From the NCBI GenBank assembly GCA_902605165.1, contig CACLBJ010000001.1, positions 186,001 to 250,000 on the forward strand: DNA of 64,000 bases. The letters are read 5' to 3'. A model generated the notes under the pieces. It saw only the letters and a program-made list of their open reading frames with translations, was not told the DNA's origin and did no database searches. The translations under genes were made by a program, and so were the position numbers. The DNA is from an uncultured SAR86 cluster bacterium. GTDB taxonomy: Bacteria; Pseudomonadota; Gammaproteobacteria; Magnimaribacterales; D2472. Every line of letters starts with the position of its first letter. Within the stretch, counting starts at the first letter, position 1. Shown in pieces: positions 1 to 8,014 of this stretch.

Positions 1-159
1 GGTTTAATTTACTGGCCTGCTTTACTAGGGATTTCTTTAGGTAGTCTATTTAGCGCTCAAACTGGTGTTCATCTGGCTCACAAAATAAGTGAGAAACTAT
101 TAAAAGCTCTTTTTAGTATTTTTATCCTTTCAGTAAGCTACTATATGCTTTTTATATGA
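1..159 (+). CDS. TauE/SafE-like membrane permease, C-terminal fragment
   Basis: The first 52 codons of the window are open and end in TGA at 157-159; the start lies outside. The fragment is hydrophobic, with two likely membrane helices and a GLIYWPALLGISLGS segment that resembles the last helices of TauE/SafE-family anion exporters. Its stop overlaps the lgt ATG in an ATGA arrangement, so the two are probably cotranscribed. A TauE/SafE gene directly before lgt and thyA is a common gammaproteobacterial order, which supports the call. The substrate cannot be told from this fragment. Confidence 0.55.
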   Translation, partial: GLIYWPALLGISLGSLFSAQTGVHLAHKISEKLLKALFSIFILSVSYYMLFI

Positions 160-965
160 TTATTGAATTATCAGACTTCTTTAACAACCCAAGCCTCATA
201 GCTGTTGGAAATATATCTATTCAATACTATGCAGTTACATGGATACTTTCAGCGATATTTATTTATCTTTATCTTGCTAACAATTCAATCACAAAAGAAA
301 TTGGTATATCTAAAGAAAAGGCAAATGATCTTGTCTTTTTGTATGGATTAATATTTGGAGCAATGATTGGTGGAAGGGTTGGATACATGCTTTTTTATGG
401 ATTTGATCAGCTTATAAATAACCCTCTTAAGCTTTTCTATATTTGGGAGGGCGGCCTTTCATTCCATGGAGGGCTAATTGGCGTAATCATCTCGATGTTT
501 GTTTTTTCAAAACAAAATAATATTAACTTTATAAGGCTTTTAGACTCTGCAGCTCTTAGCATGCCAATAGGCTTATGCTTAGTTAGGATTGGTAACTTTT
601 TAAATGGTGAACTGTATGGAAGAGCAACAGATGGAAGTTGGGGCTTCATTTTTCCAACTGATCCCTTTGGTCTTACAAGACATCCTTCACAACTCTATGA
701 ATCATTTGGTGAAGGTCCTTTGCTGTTCATTCTCTTGCTGATTGTAAATAAATACACAAAAAAAAGAGGTTTAGTTGCTGGATCTTTTCTGTTTTTTTAC
801 GGAACTATAAGATTTGTTATAGAAAACTTTAGGCAACCAGATTCACATCTTGGTTTTATTTTTTCTGATTTTCTTACAATGGGTCAACTTTTATGTATTC
901 CTATGATCCTTATTGGTTTAATATTTATAATTACTTTTAAAAATAAGAATGAAATCATATCTTAA
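156..965 (+). CDS. lgt: Prolipoprotein diacylglyceryl transferase Lgt
   Basis: Lgt moves diacylglycerol from phosphatidylglycerol to the lipobox cysteine of prolipoproteins in the inner membrane, the first step of lipoprotein maturation. The 269-residue product is polytopic. It shows the family signatures GGRVGYMLFYG (about residue 73), WEGGLSFHGG (about 98), RIGNFLNGELYGR (about 143) and a C-terminal RFVIENFRQPD. Length is normal. The ATG overlaps the preceding stop by 4 bases, and the 3' end overlaps thyA by 17 bases, so expression is likely coupled. Several lipoproteins encoded in this window would be substrates. Confidence 0.96.
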   Translation: MIIELSDFFNNPSLIAVGNISIQYYAVTWILSAIFIYLYLANNSITKEIGISKEKANDLVFLYGLIFGAMIGGRVGYMLFYGFDQLINNPLKLFYIWEGGLSFHGGLIGVIISMFVFSKQNNINFIRLLDSAALSMPIGLCLVRIGNFLNGELYGRATDGSWGFIFPTDPFGLTRHPSQLYESFGEGPLLFILLLIVNKYTKKRGLVAGSFLFFYGTIRFVIENFRQPDSHLGFIFSDFLTMGQLLCIPMILIGLIFIITFKNKNEIIS

Positions 966-1815
966 TCTACTTTCTCACATCTTAGAAAATGGTGAAAAGC
1001 GTGAAGACAGAACTAATGTTGGAACTCTTTCTTCATTTGGGCATCAACTGAAATTTGATTTAAGAGATGGATTCCCAGCAGTAACTACTAAGAGACTTGC
1101 CTGGAAAGGAGTTGTTTCTGAACTTATTTGGTTTTTGGAAGGCTCAGATGATGAGAGAAGGTTAGCAGAGATAAGATATAACAAAAGTAGAGATGAGTTA
1201 ACTGATATAGATAAATATCCCACCATTTGGACAGATAATGCAGATAACCAGGGAAAAAATCTGGGATATGAGAATTCATCATCGGTAAAAAAGCTTGGTC
1301 CAGTATATGGAGTTCAATGGAGAAATTGGGATGGTAAAGATCAAATTGAAGAGCTCTTGGGCTCTCTTCGAAATAATCCTACCAGCAGAAGGCATATTTT
1401 AAGTGCATGGAACGTGGCGATGATAGATAAAATGGCTCTTCCCCCATGCCATCTATTAGCACAATTCTATATCTCTAGTGACCAAAGCTTAGATTGCCAT
1501 ATGTACCAAAGAAGTGCTGATATGTTCCTTGGAGTTCCCTTCAATATAGCAAGCTACTCCTTGCTTATGCATATATTAGGAAAAGTATTAAATTTAGCTC
1601 CAAGATATTTTATCCACTCTTTTGGCGATGCCCATATTTATTTGAACTCAGTTGATCAAGTTAAGGAACAAGTTAAAAGGACTCCGCGAGCGCTTCCTCA
1701 ATTAAAATTTCCAGATATAAATAATTTAGAAGATCTTAAAGATCTTAGCTTGGATGATTTTACACTTGAGGGATATGACCCTCACCCAGCTATAAAAGCC
1801 AAGATGGCAATTTAG
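949..1815 (+). CDS. thyA: Thymidylate synthase ThyA
   Basis: ThyA methylates dUMP to dTMP using methylene-tetrahydrofolate. The 288-residue product carries the N-terminal EDRTNVGTLSSFG folate/phosphate region, GPVYGVQWRNW, the catalytic LPPCH motif (Cys near residue 168), QRSADMFLGVPFNIASY and HIYLNSVDQ. It is about 24 residues longer than E. coli ThyA because of an insertion near residues 80-105, which is usual for long-type thymidylate synthases. The start lies inside the lgt 3' end. It converges on the TPR gene with only 3 bases between stops, and no terminator is visible there. Confidence 0.96.
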   Translation: MKSYLNLLSHILENGEKREDRTNVGTLSSFGHQLKFDLRDGFPAVTTKRLAWKGVVSELIWFLEGSDDERRLAEIRYNKSRDELTDIDKYPTIWTDNADNQGKNLGYENSSSVKKLGPVYGVQWRNWDGKDQIEELLGSLRNNPTSRRHILSAWNVAMIDKMALPPCHLLAQFYISSDQSLDCHMYQRSADMFLGVPFNIASYSLLMHILGKVLNLAPRYFIHSFGDAHIYLNSVDQVKEQVKRTPRALPQLKFPDINNLEDLKDLSLDDFTLEGYDPHPAIKAKMAI

Positions 1816-1818
1816 AGG

Positions 1819-3240
1819 TTAGCCTTGATTTTGGATATAGTCTCTTCTTAGAGCTAAATTCTTAACACGAATCTCTTCGTTTTCTGTGTATTTGATCCAG
1901 CTATTTGCTGTCTTTTTTATCTTCTTATCATCGTCGCGGGCAGCAATCCTAAATTCTTTTTTTGCTTGCTCGAAATTCTGAAGTTCAAAGTATGCTTGAC
2001 CTAGAGTAAGACGCGCCTGAGATGGGTCCTTTACCTTCCCTTTCTTAAGGCCTTGTTCAATAGCATCTACAGCCTCTTCTAATTTATCCTCAGAAAGATA
2101 TAAGCTACCAAGAATTATGAATGTTTGTCCATCTTTTGCTAGCTTAGCGGCTTTCTCCATAATAGGTATTGCAATATCAATTTCTTGAGCCATTCTCCAT
2201 GCATCAGCCAGCAGCTTCAGATTCTTCTCATTGTCCTTAACTACTGGAAGGATTTTCTCCTCTTTTGTTTTTTCATCAATGACTGGAACTTTTTTTATTC
2301 TTCCGGCCTCTAAAACTTTTGCTGCCCAATAGGGATTATTGTTTAAGAGAAGTAACTGAGCTAATGCGAGATATTCTGATTCTTTATCAAGTAAATCCTT
2401 TTGGTATGCCGCATTAAGAGTAATCATATAATCTAGCTCTCTACTTAGTTGGCCATAAATACCGCCAAGTTGAATAAAATACATTTTTTTAGGGTAAAGG
2501 TTTACCAAGATTTCATATATATCAAGCTGTTTATAAAGAGACTCTTCTTTACCAATCCTTAGTGAGAGTTCGTTATAACATGCAGCCATTAGCACATACC
2601 AATTTTCTTTTGGTTTGTATTCCTCAAGTTCAGCAGTTTGAACAGCACTTAGCATGCTCTCTAAAGCTTTTTCATAGTAGTCTAGTTTCTCACTTTCAGA
2701 TTTCTTATCAGTCCCAACCTGGAAATATGCTTGCCCTAAAAGAGACCAACCTTGAGCAGTGACAACTTCAACTTCATCCATCCACTGAAGAAGAACCTTA
2801 ACTCCTTCTTCATAATCCTCATTCACAAAGTTTAGTTGAGCAAGAGTGAATAAAGATGCCACCCTTAAAGGTATTGTAGATTCAGGCTCTGCTAGAAGGT
2901 TTTTATATGCTTGCATAGCATCGGAATATCTTTCTTCTGAAAAATAAACATACCCCCAGTAATTCCACATCACTGATCTGTCATAACTACGCAAACTGTC
3001 CCTCTTTTCTAGAAGTTCATTTAAAATTTCCTTCACTGTGACAAAATCTGGATCTTCTTTGCCGTTTTCATCTACACGCTCAAGTGCTTCAACTACTTTA
3101 ACTATCTTTTTAGCAGTTGATGTTTGAAGTGCTCTTGCTTTTTTATATGTAACTTTTTGATCTTGAGATTGCGCACCTAGGTCAAAAGGTGCTATGACTA
3201 GGCTAAAAACAAAAAATAATGACAGTAATCTTAAAAACAT
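1819..3240 (-). CDS. TPR-repeat periplasmic protein of the TonB operon
   Basis: This 473-residue protein begins with a signal peptide (about residues 1-23, ending GAQS) followed by tandem tetratricopeptide-like helical pairs, for example around residues 80-150 and 350-440 (LGSLYLSEDKLEEAVDAIEQ and LTLGQAYFELQNFEQAK). It is the last gene of the six-gene TonB operon, starting 2 bases after tonB stops. In Vibrio and other marine gammaproteobacteria a TPR protein sits at the same place in TonB2/TtpC clusters and is thought to help energy transfer to outer-membrane receptors. A periplasmic scaffold role here is inferred from that context. Confidence 0.8.
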   Translation of the reverse strand: MFLRLLSLFFVFSLVIAPFDLGAQSQDQKVTYKKARALQTSTAKKIVKVVEALERVDENGKEDPDFVTVKEILNELLEKRDSLRSYDRSVMWNYWGYVYFSEERYSDAMQAYKNLLAEPESTIPLRVASLFTLAQLNFVNEDYEEGVKVLLQWMDEVEVVTAQGWSLLGQAYFQVGTDKKSESEKLDYYEKALESMLSAVQTAELEEYKPKENWYVLMAACYNELSLRIGKEESLYKQLDIYEILVNLYPKKMYFIQLGGIYGQLSRELDYMITLNAAYQKDLLDKESEYLALAQLLLLNNNPYWAAKVLEAGRIKKVPVIDEKTKEEKILPVVKDNEKNLKLLADAWRMAQEIDIAIPIMEKAAKLAKDGQTFIILGSLYLSEDKLEEAVDAIEQGLKKGKVKDPSQARLTLGQAYFELQNFEQAKKEFRIAARDDDKKIKKTANSWIKYTENEEIRVKNLALRRDYIQNQG

Positions 3241-3242
3241 AT

Positions 3243-3935
3243 TTATGAGTCTTCCATTATAAACGTAAATTTATGTTGCACACCTTCAACTCTAACAGCC
3301 TTTCCATCAACAATTTTTGGTTTATATTTCAACTTGAGTGCTGCTCTAGAAGATGCAGAGTTAAAAATTGAGCATGGTCTAAGTTGTGCCTCAGGATCAT
3401 TTGGGTTTTTTGAAGTGCAATAACCTTCAACTGGAACTACATCTTCAATGGTGCCAGATTCAGTTATAGTAAAGGCAACAATTGCAAATCCCATAGTCCC
3501 CCTCTCTTGAGCTCTTCTTGGATATTGGGGTTGGATTTTAAAAAGAGGAATGTATTCTCCGTCTCTAAAGAAACTCCCCCCGGCAGTAAATTTAGCTTTT
3601 GGTTTTGGGATATTGACATCAATTCCAGTAGTTGGCTGAAGATCTACTTCGGGTTGCGCAATATCTTCGGGCTGCTCTTCTGGTTCATCTGGCTTATCAA
3701 CCTGTTCCATAAAAGTATCTATTTCTCTCTCAGGCATAACAATATCTGCCAACTTTACTGATTTATCATCTTTTAGCCCGCTATCTCCTAATGAGATAAG
3801 AGTAACCATTAGAACGAATAGAAAAAAAGTTGTAAAAACTGATAGTACTAAAACAGCGAAGTACTTGTTAATTTCAAAAAGCTTAATATAGGCTACTTTA
3901 ATTGGAAGAAGAAGATTTGACGCTAACCCACCCAT
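3243..3935 (-). CDS. tonB: Energy transducer TonB
   Basis: TonB carries proton-motive energy from ExbB/ExbD to outer-membrane receptors. The 230-residue product has an N-terminal membrane anchor (about residues 24-50), a Pro/Glu-rich periplasmic linker (KPDEPEEQPEDIAQP, about 80-100) and a TonB C-terminal domain (about 135-228) with FKIQPQYPRRAQERGTMGF, a typical TonB entry motif. The linker is short and acidic, as in TonB2-type proteins. The domain holds two Cys (in EGYCTS and RPCSIF) that may pair. It lies 6 bases downstream of exbD in the same operon. Confidence 0.93.
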   Translation of the reverse strand: MGGLASNLLLPIKVAYIKLFEINKYFAVLVLSVFTTFFLFVLMVTLISLGDSGLKDDKSVKLADIVMPEREIDTFMEQVDKPDEPEEQPEDIAQPEVDLQPTTGIDVNIPKPKAKFTAGGSFFRDGEYIPLFKIQPQYPRRAQERGTMGFAIVAFTITESGTIEDVVPVEGYCTSKNPNDPEAQLRPCSIFNSASSRAALKLKYKPKIVDGKAVRVEGVQHKFTFIMEDS

Positions 3936-3941
3936 AAAAAC

Positions 3942-4352
3942 CTACTTTGGCTCTGAAGCTAGAGATATTGCAGAAACACCAGCTTCCCTTGCTCCATCCA
4001 TAACTTTAATTATGGTATCGGCAACTGCTTTCTCATCCGCTTGGATCACAACTGAGCCTTGAGGGTTATCAGCTAAAAGTTTTACAACATTAGCTTTAAC
4101 TTGTCTTACATCAATTCTTCTTCCATCCATCCATACTTCTCCAGTTGGACCAACTGCAATAAGAATAGCTGCATTTTCTTGAGTCTCAGCTGTGTCTGAA
4201 TCAGGTCTATTTATTTCCAAACCTGGTTCTTTAATAAAGTTTGCTGTAACAATAAAGAATATGAGCATAATAAATACCACATCTAACATTGGGGTAATAT
4301 TGATTTCGCTTTCTTCCTCTTGAACTGCTGTAGATATTGCGTTTCTTCTCAC
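3942..4352 (-). CDS. exbD: Biopolymer transport protein ExbD
   Basis: ExbD is the proton-channel partner of ExbB. The 136-residue product has a short cytoplasmic N-terminus, a single membrane helix with the signature ITPMLDVVFIMLIFFIV (about residues 20-36, containing the essential Asp), and a periplasmic domain ending ISLASEPK. Length is normal. It lies between exbB (11 bases upstream) and tonB (6 bases downstream), as expected for a TonB2-type cluster. Confidence 0.94.
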   Translation of the reverse strand: MRRNAISTAVQEEESEINITPMLDVVFIMLIFFIVTANFIKEPGLEINRPDSDTAETQENAAILIAVGPTGEVWMDGRRIDVRQVKANVVKLLADNPQGSVVIQADEKAVADTIIKVMDGAREAGVSAISLASEPK

Positions 4353-4363
4353 TTTAATTTCTC

Positions 4364-4891
4364 CTAAACTCTTTTAATTCTTTCTTCAAGAATTCCGGTG
4401 TGTCTCTCGCTCACACTAGATATATAAATCATTGCAAAAATCCCTGATAGAGATACAACCATGCCTGCCATAGTTGGAAGGGTTGCCTTTGAAACACCTC
4501 CAGCCATTGCTCTAGCATCACCGCCTCCGCTGAAAGCCATAACTTGGAAGACCTCGATCATTCCAGTAACTGTTCCAAGCAAACCAAATAATGGAGCTAG
4601 CGCAATACATGTTTTTATAAGTGTCGTATTCCTATTAATAGAAGATTTTGCCTCAGCTAAAAATTTTTCTCTAATTTGTAGGGCATGCCATGAAGTTTTA
4701 TCAGCTCTTGAATCCCATTTGGAAACAAGAGATTTAAGAAACATATCATGGCCATGTGAAAGATAATATATCCTCTCAAATATTAATCCCCACATTAAAA
4801 GAACTAAAAGTGCTATTAACCAAAGCACACTGCCACCAGCTTCCATGAAGTCTCTGATGGAAATGAAAGATTCAGTTATAGCGTAAATCAT
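4364..4891 (-). CDS. exbB: ExbB/TolQ-family proton channel subunit
   Basis: This 175-residue protein is a short MotA/TolQ/ExbB family member: one helix near residues 22-42, a cytoplasmic loop, and two C-terminal helices with IALAPLFGLLGTVTGMIEVF (about 94-113) and ATLPTMAGMVVSLSGIFAM. These are the conserved ExbB pore segments. It is the second ExbB-like gene of the operon; its ATG overlaps the stop of the TtpC-like gene at base 4891. Having one long and one short ExbB is characteristic of TonB2/TtpC systems. Confidence 0.93.
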   Translation of the reverse strand: MIYAITESFISIRDFMEAGGSVLWLIALLVLLMWGLIFERIYYLSHGHDMFLKSLVSKWDSRADKTSWHALQIREKFLAEAKSSINRNTTLIKTCIALAPLFGLLGTVTGMIEVFQVMAFSGGGDARAMAGGVSKATLPTMAGMVVSLSGIFAMIYISSVSERHTGILEERIKRV

Positions 4892-6279
4892 TATTTGCTT
4901 TCGGCTCTTTCAGCTAATATCCCAGTACTTTGCTCCTCAAGAACACCAACGATCTCACGCGCAGATGAGTTTGCAAATGAATGGAGTAAAGTTGTCGGAA
5001 TCGCGACAAGCAGTCCAAGAACTGTAGTTACAAGAGCCTGCGAAATACCACCGGCCATTAGTTTTGGATCACCCGTTCCATAAAGAGTAATTTGTTGGAA
5101 TGTCACGATCATCCCTGTTACCGTCCCAAGTAATCCTGCCAATGGAGCAACAACTGAAATAATCTTAACAATACCAATATATCTTTCAATATCCGGCCTT
5201 TCAGCCATAATAGCTTCTGCAAGTTTTAACTCTAATGTGTCTATATCTTTTGAGAAATGTTCCTCTCCAACTTTTAAGACTCTTCCAAGTGGATTATTAG
5301 GGTTAAGAGCTTTCGATTTTGATTGCTTTCTTACTGCTCTTCCAGTTACATATAAAACATAGAGTTTATATAAAGCTAAAAGAGTCCCAAGAAGACCAAC
5401 GATAACAATCGCATAACCGATCTCTCTACCTTGAGCTAATCTTTCAGTTAGGCTTGGTGTTTGAATTAAGTTAGCAAGAAGGCTTCCTCCAGTAGGTCCT
5501 GTAGGGTCAATACCGAAAGTTACTTGCTCACCAGCTCCTGCTGATGCAATGTTATTAGCAGTTCTTGTATATCTTCCTTCAGGTTGTCTTGGTAAAAATG
5601 CATATTGTCCTTTAGAAGCAGCAAATTCTAGATACCTCCCATCACACACAGCATTAAAGAGTCCGACACGGACTACATCGCAATTAGAAGTTTCACCATC
5701 TACATCAATGACACTTGCCTCAAAAGAAGCAATTTCTCCACCAGCAACCATTTCTCTTTGTAGCTCATACCAAAGGCCTTCAATTTCTCTAATTGTTGGG
5801 AGTTCTGTTGTCTCCGACATTTTAGCAGTCAAATTGTTTAAAAAATCAACTCTGCCTGTTCCAAATTGAGCAGATGATAATGAGCCAGTGAACTGAACAG
5901 CTGCTTCACCAGAAGCACTTTGAAGGTGTCCAAATAATTCCACAAGTGAACCAAGCTCTTTTTTATAAGCCTCTTCTTTAACTCGTAAGATTTCTTCGTT
6001 CTTCTTATATTCAGCTTCTAGCTGGTCAGCAATCCTTTCCTGTCTTGCAAGCTCTCTTTTTTCAGCAGCAAGGATAGATGCTTGTTTATTCTTATTTGCC
6101 ATAAACTCAGCTTCTCGGATAGCATTTTCAGATTGTTCTCTGACTTGGCCTTCTTTAACTAGCTCAAGGAGTTGTTGAACAGTAGAAGGAGCCTCGCCTT
6201 CAACAGCGTCTTCTTGAGCAACTAAAACGTGATTACTGCTAATTAAAAGTGCGAATAGATAAATTTTTAAAAGTCTCAT
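4891..6279 (-). CDS. TtpC-like MotA/TolQ/ExbB protein with periplasmic N-terminal domain
   Basis: This 462-residue protein has a signal peptide (about residues 1-21), an acidic and Gln/Glu-rich coiled coil (about 35-110), an extracytoplasmic region to about 270, a membrane helix (about 286-310) and a C-terminal MotA/TolQ/ExbB domain with ISVVAPLAGLLGTVTGMIVTF and ISQALVTTVLGLLVAIP. This is the architecture of TtpC, the extra ExbB-like subunit needed by Vibrio TonB2 systems. It overlaps the DUF3450 gene by 4 bases and exbB by 1. Family recognition is strong; the function in this organism is inferred by homology. Confidence 0.9.
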   Translation of the reverse strand: MRLLKIYLFALLISSNHVLVAQEDAVEGEAPSTVQQLLELVKEGQVREQSENAIREAEFMANKNKQASILAAEKRELARQERIADQLEAEYKKNEEILRVKEEAYKKELGSLVELFGHLQSASGEAAVQFTGSLSSAQFGTGRVDFLNNLTAKMSETTELPTIREIEGLWYELQREMVAGGEIASFEASVIDVDGETSNCDVVRVGLFNAVCDGRYLEFAASKGQYAFLPRQPEGRYTRTANNIASAGAGEQVTFGIDPTGPTGGSLLANLIQTPSLTERLAQGREIGYAIVIVGLLGTLLALYKLYVLYVTGRAVRKQSKSKALNPNNPLGRVLKVGEEHFSKDIDTLELKLAEAIMAERPDIERYIGIVKIISVVAPLAGLLGTVTGMIVTFQQITLYGTGDPKLMAGGISQALVTTVLGLLVAIPTTLLHSFANSSAREIVGVLEEQSTGILAERAESK

Positions 6280-7031
6280 CTTGCACCCCCTTTAACTACA
6301 GGTAATAGAAGCATGTCTGTAGGTGCAAGTTTCTTAGCCATTCTTATACCATCTCTGATAGCTGTTCTATAGCCTGAAACCTCTTCCCAATCATTTGTTT
6401 CGTTATTCCAGAAACCACTTTGTTGTTCATCCTTAGTTTGATAGAACATTCCTATTCTTCCAACAGCAAGAATGTTAACAACCATCTCTTTTCCGTCTAT
6501 AACTATCGTATCTTCATATGAAGAAATCTTTCTACCATACTCTGCCTCGATGTTATAAGCTTCAAGTATCTGTCTCACTTGCTCTGATGCAGTTATTTTT
6601 GGATTTGATAGTGAGCTTCTCACAATGTCTATTCTTTCCAATCTTTCATCAATATAGAATGGTGTATCTAGTGCGACGAATTGCTCAAGCCCTTCGAGCA
6701 TTCTCTGAGCCAATGGTGGGATTTGTCTTTGCATAACGACAACCTGAACTAACTGCTCATCGAGCTTATCCATTAAATCAAGCTGAGCTTGAATTTGAAT
6801 TCTTTTTTGTTCGTTATATAACTTAAGTCCTTCTACCTGCTTAGCTACCACCTTATATTCATTTACAATCTTGTCAGTTTGTTTTTCGGTACCATCAATT
6901 TTTTCTTGTGATACAGCGCTTTGGCCAGAGTTTTCTCTACCAACCTCTAAAACTGATTCCATATCACTGGCAGATAGAATAGATGTACTTACCAAAAATA
7001 AAAACGGTAAGATGAGTTTTTTTGTCAACAT
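6276..7031 (-). CDS. DUF3450 periplasmic protein, first gene of the TonB operon
   Basis: The start at 7031 is chosen because it is preceded by a GGGAG ribosome-binding site and opens a clean signal peptide (MLTKKLILPFLFLVSTSILSA). An in-frame ATG at 7088 would add 19 hydrophilic residues and lacks such a site. The mature protein is a coiled coil in its first half (about residues 40-100) followed by a conserved domain with WEEVSGYRTAIRDGIRMA near the end. DUF3450 proteins head TtpC/TonB2 operons in many gammaproteobacteria. Its biochemical role is not known. Confidence 0.88.
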   Translation of the reverse strand: MLTKKLILPFLFLVSTSILSASDMESVLEVGRENSGQSAVSQEKIDGTEKQTDKIVNEYKVVAKQVEGLKLYNEQKRIQIQAQLDLMDKLDEQLVQVVVMQRQIPPLAQRMLEGLEQFVALDTPFYIDERLERIDIVRSSLSNPKITASEQVRQILEAYNIEAEYGRKISSYEDTIVIDGKEMVVNILAVGRIGMFYQTKDEQQSGFWNNETNDWEEVSGYRTAIRDGIRMAKKLAPTDMLLLPVVKGGAR

Positions 7032-7060
7032 AAATGCTCCCTCATATGTGGTGTCTTGAT

Positions 7061-7088
7061 ATTCTAACAACTGATTTAAAAACCTCAA
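7061..7088 (-). promoter_or_regulatory. Putative sigma-70 promoter of the TonB operon
   Basis: On the minus strand TTGAGG (7083-7088) and TAGAAT (7061-7066) are separated by 16 bases. They match the -35 and -10 consensus at 4/6 and 5/6 positions. Transcription would begin near 7054, about 23 bases before the DUF3450 start codon at 7031. This is a pattern match only. Confidence 0.4.
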
Positions 7089-7129
7089 AAAAAAAATTCA
7101 TTGTCCTAAATTAGTTGTTGAATAAAAAC

Positions 7130-8014
7130 CTAAAATATTTTAGGAAAAAATATGGGTGTTTTCTTAACATATTTTTGATATTCAAGATTGTCTCCCCATT
7201 TTACGCTAGCTCTTGCTTCAAGCATTCTGACACCGCTTACAAAATAGATCAGTACAAAAGAAAAAATTGGTGATATCAACGTCCAATATTGCGCTCCCTC
7301 AAGGTATGGTAAAGACATGATTGCTATGCCCGTCCATAAAACAACTTCACCAAAGTAGTTTGGATGCCTAGAAGAAGACCAAAGCCCTGTTGTAATGAAC
7401 TTATTTGCATTCTCTGGAATTGCTCTGAATTGAGTTTTTTGATTATCTGCAATAACTTCAATAGAAAATCCAGCAATAAAAATTAATAGTCCCAAATAAA
7501 ATATTGGTTCAACTGCGAGCACTCCGTTTGAGACTGCAGTTAGAGCGCATAATGAGCAAATAACTACCCATAATGCAGACAAATTGAATGTCATAAAAAA
7601 TTGTGTTGGGCTTGTCTTTATTGTTCTAAATCTCTTATCTTCTCCTGCATCTAATACTCTTTTTAATAAGAAACTCCCAAGTCTTATAGTCCAAACTAGA
7701 ACTGCAATAGAGATAAATAGGCTTAATGAGAATGTTGCTCCATATGTCTGATAGTAAACAAAAAGAGATCCAAATGCGTAACAAATGGATCCAGTTAAAT
7801 CATAAAACTTTTCAGTTTTAAAGATTAACGCTGGCACAAAGGCAACCCAATGAATTATTAAAATATACCAAGCAGTTTTAATGACTAAATCAGAATCTGA
7901 AAGCCCCGCAAAAGCTATAGTTGCAAGTATTACACCTAGCGAAATAGCTGAATTTATTATCATATTTTTTGGTGTCTCTTTCATATTTTTACCATCCACA
8001 TTGCCTTCCTTCAT
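7130..8014 (-). CDS. DUF1295 / steroid 5-alpha-reductase-like membrane protein
   Basis: This 294-residue polytopic protein (about seven membrane segments) belongs to the DUF1295 branch of the isoprenylcysteine methyltransferase / steroid 5-alpha-reductase superfamily. The diagnostic C-terminal motif is SSRHPNYFGEVVLW (about residues 216-229), which forms the cofactor-binding region, followed by RMLEARASVKWG. Its first codons overlap the end of the M2 peptidase gene by 26 bases; a downstream Met (about residue 11) is an alternative start. The substrate is unknown; lipid or sterol-like double-bond reduction is the usual family guess. Confidence 0.8.
   Translation of the reverse strand: MKEGNVDGKNMKETPKNMIINSAISLGVILATIAFAGLSDSDLVIKTAWYILIIHWVAFVPALIFKTEKFYDLTGSICYAFGSLFVYYQTYGATFSLSLFISIAVLVWTIRLGSFLLKRVLDAGEDKRFRTIKTSPTQFFMTFNLSALWVVICSLCALTAVSNGVLAVEPIFYLGLLIFIAGFSIEVIADNQKTQFRAIPENANKFITTGLWSSSRHPNYFGEVVLWTGIAIMSLPYLEGAQYWTLISPIFSFVLIYFVSGVRMLEARASVKWGDNLEYQKYVKKTPIFFPKIF

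Noticed and set aside
1816-1818. Search for a bidirectional terminator between thyA and the TPR gene
   Set aside because: Only three bases separate the stops and no stem-loop with a T-run spans them.
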